The translations under genes were made by a program, and so were the position numbers. From assembly GCF_019492185.1 (NCBI RefSeq), contig NZ_JAICCF010000004.1, forward strand, positions 558,001 to 622,000: 64,000 bases of DNA, written 5' to 3'. Shown one piece after another: positions 45,004-53,229 of the stretch. Under the pieces are notes generated by a model that saw nothing but the letters and a program-made list of their open reading frames with translations, was not told the DNA's origin and ran no database searches. Each line of letters starts with the position of its first letter. The stretch's first letter is position 1. Source of the stretch: Chitinophaga rhizophila (GTDB taxonomy: Bacteria; Bacteroidota; Bacteroidia; Chitinophagales; Chitinophagaceae).

Positions 45004-48000
45004 TCAGAAATCAACACCTACATGGAAACTTGCTCTTTTTGAAGCAGGGAATGGTGTTACGTCAACACCGGTAGACAAACCATTACTTCCGCGGCTGGAA
45101 GAGGTGGTTATTGTATTACTACCGAAATTGGATACTTCCGGATCATATCCTACGTAGTCTGTCCAGGTAAAGAAGTTATTCGCAGAAACACCAAAACGGA
45201 TGCCTTTCACCACATTTGTCCGTTTCAGCGGTACATTGTAATACAGCCCGATTTCACGAATACGCACATAAGACGCATCCTGCACATAGATAGATGCATC
45301 CCCTGCGCCGGTACGGTAAACGCCTGCTTTCTGGCCCTTCATTTCATCATCATAGTCAAAAGATGTCTGTCCAAGGTCTGTCAGTAGCTGTGTAAGATTG
45401 ATGTTATCCCCTCCTTTCTTCCAGTGTATCAGGAAACGAAGGGACAGGTTCTTAAAAACTGTTATCTCATCAAAGAAGCTCATCTGAAACTTAGGCTCTG
45501 AATTACCTATCAGTTTCAGCTCACCTCCTACGGTACCTTTGATCTGTGTAGCGGGTTCTCCTTCCTCCAGGTAGAATGTACCCAGGGAGTTACCAAATGC
45601 GCCAATCGCATAAGGCGGTATCAGCAAGGTTGTTACCCTGGAACGGTTACGCCACCAGTTAATAGTAGAACTCCACCTTACATTCTTAGTATTTACCGGA
45701 ATAACGGTCAGGCCGATCTCAATACCTTTATTTCTGAGATCGCCGCTGTTCTTCCATTCGTTGGCATAACCGGACGAACCAGGTAGTGCATGACGCAGCA
45801 ATACGTCCTGTATACGCTTGTTATAATAGGTTGCTTCCAGGTTAATACGACCATCCCAGGCACTGATGTCGATACCGGTTTCAAACTCTGACTGGCGCTC
45901 CGGCTCAATGTCAGCGTTACCCAGCAGATTATCTACCAGCACGCCTGGCAATCCACCAATGTTACTACCCAGCATAGCGGTAAACTTACTACCGTATGGC
46001 GGTACGTTTCCTGACTGGCCATAGGCGGCGCGCAGTTTCAGGCTCTGGATCTTATCTACTCCCCAGAACTTCATACGCGCTATATTCCAGGAAGCTGCTG
46101 CTTTAGGGAACACGTAGTACTTCTTATAATCGCCGTTATTGGTAGAGCGGTCAAAACGAACGCCTCCGCTCAGTGTAATAGCGTCCAGTAATGAGAGGTC
46201 TTCCTGTATAAACAGCCCGTTGTCGCGGTATTTCTGCCTGAACTGACGGGTAGTCGTATTAGCGCTTGCATCCAGATTGCTTTGTCCGGCCACCAGGTTC
46301 GTAGCGACGGTCACAATATTGTCCATGAAACCGGTCTCCAGGGTAGCACCCAGGGTACTGGTCAGACTTACATTCTCATTCGGTGTGAAGGTATTGGCAA
46401 AGAAGCCACCCAGGTTGGTATTGATATTATTGGTATTACCTTGGATGGAGTGACCCTGTAATGCGTTTTCCTCAAACTGCAGATCCCGGGGAAACAAGGC
46501 CGCCGTTTTATAGTTAAAATAGTCAACACCGCCTCGGCCAATGAACTTAGTAGAGGAATGTTCACTTTGCTGAAGGCGTATCTCCAGATTACCACCGCCT
46601 ACAAAACGGTTGGTCATCTCATTATTTTCCATCTTGTCGCGTGTTTCCAGCGGATTGGAAGCTGCGAATGGGTTACGGGGATACTCACCCAATTCATTTG
46701 GATACAGATCTACAAAGTCTGGTGTAGAGGACAAGGCCACGCCATAAGTTACCCCGTTGTTATCATTGTTGGTCAGTCCTCTGTCAGCGTTGGAATGTAT
46801 ATAGTTCATCGTAACGCCGAGGGAGATACGGTCTGTCAGTTTATGATCTACATTCAGGCGTACTGAGTTATTAAAGTAACCGGTATTCTTCACAATACCT
46901 TCTTCCTGGCGACGGTTGCCGGAAAGGTAGAAAGTGGTTTTATCAGTACCGCCGGATACAGATAGTCCGGTGTTGAGTATCAGACCGGTCTCGCCGTACA
47001 TCTCTTTCTCATAGTCGAATATCTTGCCTGCAGCAGCGGCTGCGTTATACTGATCCCGGAATGCCTGACGGCGTTGCTGGATCACAGGGTCTGTGTTATC
47101 GGCGCTTCCTGCCAGGTCGGCGGCCCTGTCAGCATTGAAGGTACGTACGCCCATTAGGTGCCTGACTTTGGCAAAGCCAGTCTCCTGGTTTACGCTGACC
47201 TTCGTCTTCCCTGCCCGGCCTTTTTTGGTAGTAACAATCACCACCCCGGCTGCTGCCTTTGCACCATACAGTGCAGCGGCGGATGCGCCTTTCAGTACCT
47301 CAATATTCTCAATATCTGCGGGGTTAAGATCTGCAATACGGCTGGACGGATTGTCCTGGTTATTGGGGTTACCGGCGGTGGCTGCTCCGGTAACATCATT
47401 CAGGCCGGCTGGTATACTGCTGTTGTTGAAGAAGATCCCATCCACTACATACAGTGGTTGTGAATTACCGAATACCGACGTGATACCTCTCATTTTAACA
47501 GATATACCACCTCCGGGAGCGCCTGAGTTAGCGGTAATCAGTGCGCCAGGTACTTTACCGCTAAGGGCTGCATCAAATGTCTGTGCGGGAGCGGTACCGG
47601 CCAGCTGGTTTGCATTGATGGTCACAACGGTATTGGCCAGGTTGCTTCGTTTAACGCTGGTAGCCAAACCTGTTACCACAATTTCATCCAGTTTGGCAAA
47701 GTCTTCTTCCATAGTAATATCTCCTACATTACTACCGGGGGTCATTTTAATGGTTTGGGTCTTATAACCGGTAAAGCTTACAATTAATGTGGCAGTACCT
47801 GAAGGTACAGCTAATGTGTAATTACCACTGGCGTCAGAGATAGCACCTCTGTTGGTACCTTGTACCCTGACGGTAACACCTGGAATCGGTTTTCCATTCA
47901 CAGCATCCCTGATCTTGCCTGAGATATTTTGCTGCGCGAATAATGCCAGTGTATTGCATAAGAACAGCAATACAAGCAAGCCTGTTTTGGGTAGATGCAT
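45004..48000 (-). CDS. SusC/RagA-family TonB-dependent receptor (second SusCD pair)
   Basis: A 998-residue outer-membrane transporter with signal peptide (LALFAQQNISG cleavage region), a carboxypeptidase-like regulatory domain (about 25-105), the plug with LYVVDGIFFNNSS and VLKGASAAALYGAKAAAGVV, and a 22-strand-type barrel ending in RASFHVGVDF. Unlike the 18489-22118 receptor it has no STN domain, which agrees with the absence of a FecR partner nearby. The 480-base leader to 48480 probably carries its promoter. Confidence 0.94.
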   Translation of the reverse strand: MHLPKTGLLVLLFLCNTLALFAQQNISGKIRDAVNGKPIPGVTVRVQGTNRGAISDASGNYTLAVPSGTATLIVSFTGYKTQTIKMTPGSNVGDITMEEDFAKLDEIVVTGLATSVKRSNLANTVVTINANQLAGTAPAQTFDAALSGKVPGALITANSGAPGGGISVKMRGITSVFGNSQPLYVVDGIFFNNSSIPAGLNDVTGAATAGNPNNQDNPSSRIADLNPADIENIEVLKGASAAALYGAKAAAGVVIVTTKKGRAGKTKVSVNQETGFAKVRHLMGVRTFNADRAADLAGSADNTDPVIQQRRQAFRDQYNAAAAAGKIFDYEKEMYGETGLILNTGLSVSGGTDKTTFYLSGNRRQEEGIVKNTGYFNNSVRLNVDHKLTDRISLGVTMNYIHSNADRGLTNNDNNGVTYGVALSSTPDFVDLYPNELGEYPRNPFAASNPLETRDKMENNEMTNRFVGGGNLEIRLQQSEHSSTKFIGRGGVDYFNYKTAALFPRDLQFEENALQGHSIQGNTNNINTNLGGFFANTFTPNENVSLTSTLGATLETGFMDNIVTVATNLVAGQSNLDASANTTTRQFRQKYRDNGLFIQEDLSLLDAITLSGGVRFDRSTNNGDYKKYYVFPKAAASWNIARMKFWGVDKIQSLKLRAAYGQSGNVPPYGSKFTAMLGSNIGGLPGVLVDNLLGNADIEPERQSEFETGIDISAWDGRINLEATYYNKRIQDVLLRHALPGSSGYANEWKNSGDLRNKGIEIGLTVIPVNTKNVRWSSTINWWRNRSRVTTLLIPPYAIGAFGNSLGTFYLEEGEPATQIKGTVGGELKLIGNSEPKFQMSFFDEITVFKNLSLRFLIHWKKGGDNINLTQLLTDLGQTSFDYDDEMKGQKAGVYRTGAGDASIYVQDASYVRIREIGLYYNVPLKRTNVVKGIRFGVSANNFFTWTDYVGYDPEVSNFGSNTITTSSSRGSNGLSTGVDVTPFPASKRASFHVGVDF

Positions 48001-48480
48001 AGCTTGTGCGATTTAGATATGATGATTGATAAAAACTACAGTCTCATAACCTGTTTCCTGATTTCGGTCGATAGATACTTAAGCGCCTGTTTCTGTTAAC
48101 ATAACAGATAAATGTTCATTGTGGTTCCCTGCCATGGCGGTCAACTACTGGGGTCTTATTACTTTTCTCTTAAGCAGGGTTTCTCATAAAGCCGGTCTGA
48201 TATAACGTTGAATTTGATTCGGCAGATTACGAAAAACTCAATGTAATTCACTTTTTTTTCTTTGATCTAATTATATTATATTTTTGAGGCCTCACGCATT
48301 GATTATTACCAGGTTTTAGAGCATATACGCTCATTAATACAGATAGCTTCACAGCATTTACTATCCAGGTACACGCACCCTCCCACGCCGGATGTAGTAC
48401 ACCCGCATGACAGGAAACAGCCCAAGCCCTGTTACTACTAACAGAGCTCAGGACAGAAAGTATATGCTCATGTGAGACAG
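48001..48480. other. Intergenic leader of the second SusCD operon
   Basis: 480 bases without a gene, AT-rich around 48240-48300. A TATTTTTG that fits the Bacteroidota -7 consensus occurs at 48279-48286, but on the plus strand and with a TTTG only 14 bases upstream, so I do not call a promoter. An 8-bp inverted repeat (48424-48431 with 48482-48489) reaches the end of the next gene. Confidence 0.35.
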
Positions 48481-48843
48481 TCAGGGCTTAACGCCACCCT
48501 CAATCACACCAGTAAGGTCTTTTGATATCAGTGTTGCACCGTCGTAGAAGGAAACGGTCGCTTTATCTTTTATGCTGAACAGTGGTCTGCCGAATAATAC
48601 TTTGCCTTTAAAATTATCAAGCGGAAGCACTTCTCCGGTTGTATTCTTCTGCACCTGTATATAAGCAATCGCATCAGGAGCTTTAGAGAGATCTGCGTAG
48701 AAAGTATAGTAGTAATTGCCGTCTGTCTGGTGACCAATTTCTGTAAATCCTGGTTTATTAGGTTGGGTAGCGGCGATGCTATTACCCAGGAATGTCATAA
48801 CTGTTACAATCGTCAGAAAAAGGTATAATACACGCTTAATCAT
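48481..48843 (-). CDS. Small secreted hypothetical protein
   Basis: A 120-residue protein with an N-terminal signal peptide (MIKRVLYLFLTIVTVMTFLG, cleavage near SIAA). The mature part of about 95 residues is beta-rich (NYYYTFYADLSKAPDAIAYI; KVLFGRPLFSI) and has no cysteine. Probably periplasmic or surface exposed. No family recognised. Single gene upstream of the SusCD pair in the same direction but 480 bases away. Confidence 0.72.
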   Translation of the reverse strand: MIKRVLYLFLTIVTVMTFLGNSIAATQPNKPGFTEIGHQTDGNYYYTFYADLSKAPDAIAYIQVQKNTTGEVLPLDNFKGKVLFGRPLFSIKDKATVSFYDGATLISKDLTGVIEGGVKP

Positions 48844-49283
48844 AGGGATAGGTACTTTAGATAAATAAAAAGGTTCGCGTTCTTGTTACAATTTAACAAT
48901 TATTTATATCTAAAACTAATTTTATTTCATTACTCTCCGCGCGCCTGAAAACCACCTGACTAAAATAAATTTATAAAAAAATTTATCTACTGTATATCAA
49001 TAACTTATATCAAAAGTGAATTTACCCATAAAAATAGTTTCCTCTTCCCTGACCACTCTCACTCCACTTCATAAAACACATGTAATAAATTAGTTACACA
49101 TTACTTACCGAAGTATTCCTGCTTGTTTTATTATCCCGGAGAAGAATTTCCCCAAACAGATACTTTAAAATTTTTTTTAACCCTTGTACGCATATCGGTA
49201 TTTAAATGTTGTCTTATATGCAAAGGGTTCAAAATATAATTCGCGTTTAAATTTTGGATAGACTTTAGATATTTCGTGTAACC
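48844..49283. other. AT-rich divergent promoter region
   Basis: 440 very AT-rich bases between divergent genes. They contain an 8-bp inverted repeat at 48965-48986, and a longer imperfect hairpin at 49179-49229 (7-bp outer and 5-bp inner arms) just upstream of the TlpA-like gene. No coding frame of note. Confidence 0.4.
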
Positions 49284-50438
49284 ATGATAAAGGTAAAACA
49301 GATGAATAGATGCTTAGCGGTTATTGCGGCCTGCTGCATGGCGATGCCAGCGATGTCGCAATCATTTCAGATAAAGGGAAAGCTCGGAAGATTACAAGCG
49401 CCTGCCAAAGTATATATTGGTTATAGTTATGATGGCAAAAGTGTGTACGACTCCGCTGATGTAGATGGCGGTAACTTCTCTTTCGACAAACCGGTAGCAT
49501 ATCCGACTAACATATTGCTGACTGTAAGCAGAGACGGAGAACCACAGACGTTCTTCAATGCAAGCGACATCGCTCACTTGTATGTTGAACCAGGATCTAT
49601 TGTATGGGTCACTTCAGATGAGAGTATAGCTAACTTCACTTCCAACGGATCAAAATCTCAGGATGATTATGATGTGTACCTGAGACATATGGAAGATGCA
49701 GAAGAAAAGCTGTCCTTGCTGACCGTAGAATCATCCAATACCTTACAGAATGATGTTACGGAAAAGGGCCTCGCTGCCAAAAAGCAGTACATGGAGCACT
49801 TCCGCGCTGCAATGGCCAACAGGAAAAAAAGCATGAAAGAGTTTATCCAGCAACATCCTGATATGTATATCAGCCTGGATATACTGGAAGAATACGCTGG
49901 TAACTTCATCGACTTCCGTGAAATAGAACCTATGTTCAAAGCACTGGTAGAGAAAACCCGTACTTCTGTAAAAGGTAAAGCATTTGATAAAAAGATTCAG
50001 GCATCCAAGCGTACCGCTGTAGGTGCACCGGCTCCAGACTTCGCCCAAAAAGATCTTCAGGGTAATAAAGTAACGCTTTCTTCCTTCAAGGGTAAAGTGG
50101 TAATACTGAACTTCTGGGCCAGCTGGTCAGCAACTTCCAGACTGGAAAACCAGGAACTGAAGCAGATCATAAAAGCTTACAATCAGAAAGACCTGGTAGT
50201 GATCCATGTGTCACTGGATGAGCGTAAAGAACAATGGGCACAAGCCATCACCGATGATAAAATGACCGGTTACAATGTATCCGATCTGAAATTCCTGAGA
50301 AATGAAGTAGCAGAACTGTACAACATTCACGCTGTTCCACAGAACGTAGTGATCGATGCAGCAGGAAATATCATCGGTAGAAATATCAAAGGAAATCAGC
50401 TCTCAGAAAAATTAGCCGAACTAATTGGTAATAAATAA
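49284..50438 (+). CDS. TlpA-like thioredoxin-fold protein lacking the CxxC motif
   Basis: A 384-residue exported protein with signal peptide ending near PAMSQ (an ATG at 49302 is an alternative start). The N-terminal 100 residues are a DUF4369-like beta domain, followed by a helical linker. The C-terminal thioredoxin fold starts at about residue 250 (VGAPAPDFAQKDLQG) and includes VVILNFWASWSATS and the cis-proline segment AVPQNVVIDAAG. Family members have CGPC or similar after FWASW; here the four positions are SATS. The protein therefore cannot do dithiol redox chemistry and may be a binding or scaffold protein. Confidence 0.88.
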   Translation: MIKVKQMNRCLAVIAACCMAMPAMSQSFQIKGKLGRLQAPAKVYIGYSYDGKSVYDSADVDGGNFSFDKPVAYPTNILLTVSRDGEPQTFFNASDIAHLYVEPGSIVWVTSDESIANFTSNGSKSQDDYDVYLRHMEDAEEKLSLLTVESSNTLQNDVTEKGLAAKKQYMEHFRAAMANRKKSMKEFIQQHPDMYISLDILEEYAGNFIDFREIEPMFKALVEKTRTSVKGKAFDKKIQASKRTAVGAPAPDFAQKDLQGNKVTLSSFKGKVVILNFWASWSATSRLENQELKQIIKAYNQKDLVVIHVSLDERKEQWAQAITDDKMTGYNVSDLKFLRNEVAELYNIHAVPQNVVIDAAGNIIGRNIKGNQLSEKLAELIGNK

Positions 50439-50484
50439 GTAAAGAGTGTAATCATAACAAGTAGTCATAGTGAATTAATGCAAA

Positions 50485-50542
50485 GCCGGCAGGGCACGTG
50501 AGATATATCTATATATCACCAAAACCTGCCGGCACTTTTTTT
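50485..50542 (+). terminator. Rho-independent terminator of the TlpA-like gene
   Basis: A 9-bp GC-rich stem (50485-50493 with 50525-50533) encloses a second, AT-rich imperfect stem, and is followed by a run of eight T (50536-50543). 47 bases after the stop codon. Confidence 0.85.
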
Positions 50543-51246
50543 TAGGTCCTGCCCCCTCACCCGCCTGTTTTTCCATCATACCTTATTATATGATTGACCG
50601 GTTGCCCCCCTCCTTATACATCCACCTCTCTTACCACAAGTTTTCACCTGATATACAAATTACCAACTGCCGCTTAGGCTCCGCTCCAAATCCCGTCTCC
50701 GGATATTGACATTCCTGCACCAATATTTCCATATACCGTATCCACCATAAAACCCGTATTAATCTGATAATCAGCTATCGGATCATCGCTCGAAAGAGTC
50801 AATCCTAAAGCAATATCACTTCTTTTATCGCCATCCGACCACAGCAGGACTCATTCATTCCACCGTCTACCTGCTATCCAACACCATTTCTCATCATGCC
50901 TTACATTTACCGGCTTCCTCCTTCCCCATAAACATGTACATCTGCGGAAGCGCCTCTCCGCCACAACTTACGTCTCCTATTTCCTACATCTGAATCACCC
51001 ACTACCCAGACCAGCACTTTCATCAACTTGCTGATAAACAGCTATTTACTTACCGGCACTACATTCAGCTGCCATCCGGGCATGCCAAAGTCCCTATAGC
51101 CCTCCAATCTGATTCCATTCTATTTGATTTGCCGATTGCTATACGCCCTTCTCTGTCGCACCCATTAAAACGGTCTGGCCCACCGATGCTCCGGCTATTA
51201 TATTCTGTCAAATAACGGTTTATCTTTTATACCAACCCGCAGTCAA

Positions 51247-51307
51247 AAGGTCACTAAGAGGTCACTTCAATATCCCAGGGATATTGAAGTGACCTCTTAG
51301 TGACCTT
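51247..51307. repeat. 61-base perfect hairpin (30-bp inverted repeat)
   Basis: Positions 51247-51276 and 51278-51307 are exact reverse complements around a single A (in practice a CAG loop). Each arm itself holds two direct copies of AGGTCACT spaced by AAG. No T-run follows, so it is not a typical terminator. Not close to any transposase. Confidence 0.9.
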
Positions 51308-51649
51308 CTGGTGAAGGAATAATGTAAAACATACACCCTGATCAGGTCGAAAAAAGTACTACCTGCCAGGAAGCGTGTACCCGCTTCCAACTACTTGATT
51401 ACACCATCTATTCAGCGCCACCAATCCGGTTTGATAAAAACTACCGCTGCTGAAGCCGCTTCCGCGTCGGCGTTGCATTCTGGAAATACCGCAGGCTGAC
51501 ACCTGAAGAATGATGTCTTTAATTGTTGCTGTGTCAGCAACGGTTCATTGATTACTAACAGCTTACGCCCCGGCAGCCGCCTGCCCACCCCTGTAAAAGG
51601 CTGCATTACCATCATCAAAATGCTTATTTTGGGCGGCATAACAGTCAAT

Positions 51650-53134
51650 ATGAATATGATCTTTTCCCCGTTACGGACATTTGTTACCTCCGTATTGTTG
51701 CTGCCGGCAATTATGCTATCAGCACAATCCGGCACTGTTGTTAAAACATCCCGCGGTTATATCCGTGGCATCACTGAAAAAGGGATTCTGGTATTTAAGG
51801 GTATTCCATATGCAGCGCCTCCTGTTGGCAAGCTTCGCTTCCGGCCTCCCGTTCAGGCTCCGGCCTGGAAGGATACCTTGGCCTGCACTTCCTTCGGATC
51901 TGTTGCCGCCCAGTTTGACGGCGGTACGCGTAAACTCACCGGTGATGAAGATGCTTTGACCTTGAACGTATTTACTCCGCAGCTGAAGCCAACCAAAAAG
52001 ATGCCTGTGGTAGTATGGGTACATGGGGGCGGTATGACGGGCGGCAGTGGTATTGGCATGAATGGCCATGCATTCGCAGATATAGACAGCATTATCTGTA
52101 TCACCATCAACTACCGCCTGGGCGTATTCGGTTTTCTTTACCTGGATGACATTGCCGGCTACAAGGCTACAGGCAACAATGGCCTGCAGGATTGCATGAT
52201 GGCGTTACAATGGATCCGGAAAAACATTCGTTCCTTCGGAGGAGATCCCTCCCGCGTCACCGTCATGGGTGAATCAGCCGGTGCAAAACTGATCTCTGCC
52301 TTACTCGTTGCCCCTGCGGCAAAAGGCTCCTTCCGGCAGCTGGTACTCGAAAGCGGCGCAGTGAATTGTATACGGGACATCAAAACCGCGCTGGCCATCC
52401 GCGCACGACTCATGGATACCCTCGGCATCACAGATCCCGCAGCACTGCTGCAAATGCCTGCGTCCCAGCTCATTGAAGCGCAGGCAAAAGTACTTGGAGG
52501 AGCCAAAGGCACTAATTATTTCGGTCCGGTGACTGACGGCATAGTAATCAAAGAAGACGCGCTGGCATATATCAGGAAACGTCCGAATAAAAATGTACGT
52601 GTATTACTCGGCTCTAATAAAGCGGAAGCTATCATGTTTATGAACGCAGACCGCCGCCTGTATACGCCGGATTCTGCGTCCCTCAGCGACTGGTTCGGCG
52701 ATAATTACCACTATGCGCTCGACGCCTGGAAGCGGATCACCAATCGGCCAAAAGATACGGCGGCTATCATCACCCTCAGTCGCTATATGTATCAGTTGCA
52801 TACCTTCCGCCTCGTAAAAGCACTGGCTGCCGGCAGTAAAAACGTATGGCTGTATTCATTTGAACAACCTAAGAATGGTGTTCCCGCAGTGCATGCTGAC
52901 GAACTGGCTTACATATGGTATGTACCCGGAGAGGGAACACCACCATATAATCCCGAACTGGCTACACTGATGCACCAGCACTGGACAGATTTTATAAAGG
53001 GATATAAACTGTGGCAGCCCTACGATCAGCAGCATAAAGGCATGTTGTATGACAATAACAGCCGGGAAACTGTGCTGGATGACTATGAAGATCCTGCTCA
53101 TCCCACCATGGGATTCATACTGCATCATGAATAG
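51650..53134 (+). CDS. Secreted type-B carboxylesterase
   Basis: A 494-residue alpha/beta hydrolase if started at ATG 51650, where a signal peptide begins (LRTFVTSVLLLPAIMLSAQ). An ATG at 51548 extends the frame by 34 residues that look non-coding. Typical features are GILVFKGIPYAAPPVG, EDALTLNVFTP, the oxyanion-hole VWVHGGGMTGG, the nucleophile GESAGAKL, and the catalytic His in PAVHADELAYIW. Exported to the periplasm or beyond; the ester substrate is unknown. Stands alone, convergent with the AsmA-like gene. Confidence 0.93.
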   Translation: MNMIFSPLRTFVTSVLLLPAIMLSAQSGTVVKTSRGYIRGITEKGILVFKGIPYAAPPVGKLRFRPPVQAPAWKDTLACTSFGSVAAQFDGGTRKLTGDEDALTLNVFTPQLKPTKKMPVVVWVHGGGMTGGSGIGMNGHAFADIDSIICITINYRLGVFGFLYLDDIAGYKATGNNGLQDCMMALQWIRKNIRSFGGDPSRVTVMGESAGAKLISALLVAPAAKGSFRQLVLESGAVNCIRDIKTALAIRARLMDTLGITDPAALLQMPASQLIEAQAKVLGGAKGTNYFGPVTDGIVIKEDALAYIRKRPNKNVRVLLGSNKAEAIMFMNADRRLYTPDSASLSDWFGDNYHYALDAWKRITNRPKDTAAIITLSRYMYQLHTFRLVKALAAGSKNVWLYSFEQPKNGVPAVHADELAYIWYVPGEGTPPYNPELATLMHQHWTDFIKGYKLWQPYDQQHKGMLYDNNSRETVLDDYEDPAHPTMGFILHHE

Positions 53135-53136
53135 CA

Positions 53137-53163
53137 ATGCCGGCAATTTAACACTGCCGGCAT
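53137..53163 (+). terminator. Terminator of the carboxylesterase gene
   Basis: A perfect 9-bp GC-rich inverted repeat with a 9-base loop, starting three bases after the stop codon. Confidence 0.7.
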
Positions 53164-53173
53164 ATCATATCAT

Positions 53174-53210
53174 TACCTTCACGTGGCGTCTTCCACACCG
53201 CGTGAAGGTA
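53174..53210 (-). terminator. Hairpin after the AsmA-like gene
   Basis: A 10-bp inverted repeat (53174-53183 with 53201-53210), 19 bases past the AsmA-like stop on the minus strand. Probably the transcript end for that gene. Confidence 0.55.
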
Positions 53211-53229
53211 ACTTCGCAATCAGCATAGC

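Larger units (their letters stand above)
50439..51649. other. Long gene-free region with strand-asymmetric base use
   Basis: About 1.2 kb between two plus-strand genes. After a terminator at 50485-50542, the stretch 50545-51240 is clearly C/T-rich and G-poor on the plus strand and holds no frame of appreciable length. It then contains the 61-base perfect hairpin at 51247-51307. The right 300 bases lead into the carboxylesterase and must contain its promoter. Confidence 0.5.

Noticed and set aside
47093..47767. 224-codon plus-strand frame inside the second SusC
   Set aside because: It mirrors the conserved plug region; low-complexity Ala/Pro/Leu composition is typical of an antisense shadow.
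48261..48286. Bacteroidota promoter (TTTG ... TATTTTTG) on the plus strand
   Set aside because: The spacing is 14 bases rather than about 19, and the next plus-strand gene is 1 kb away.
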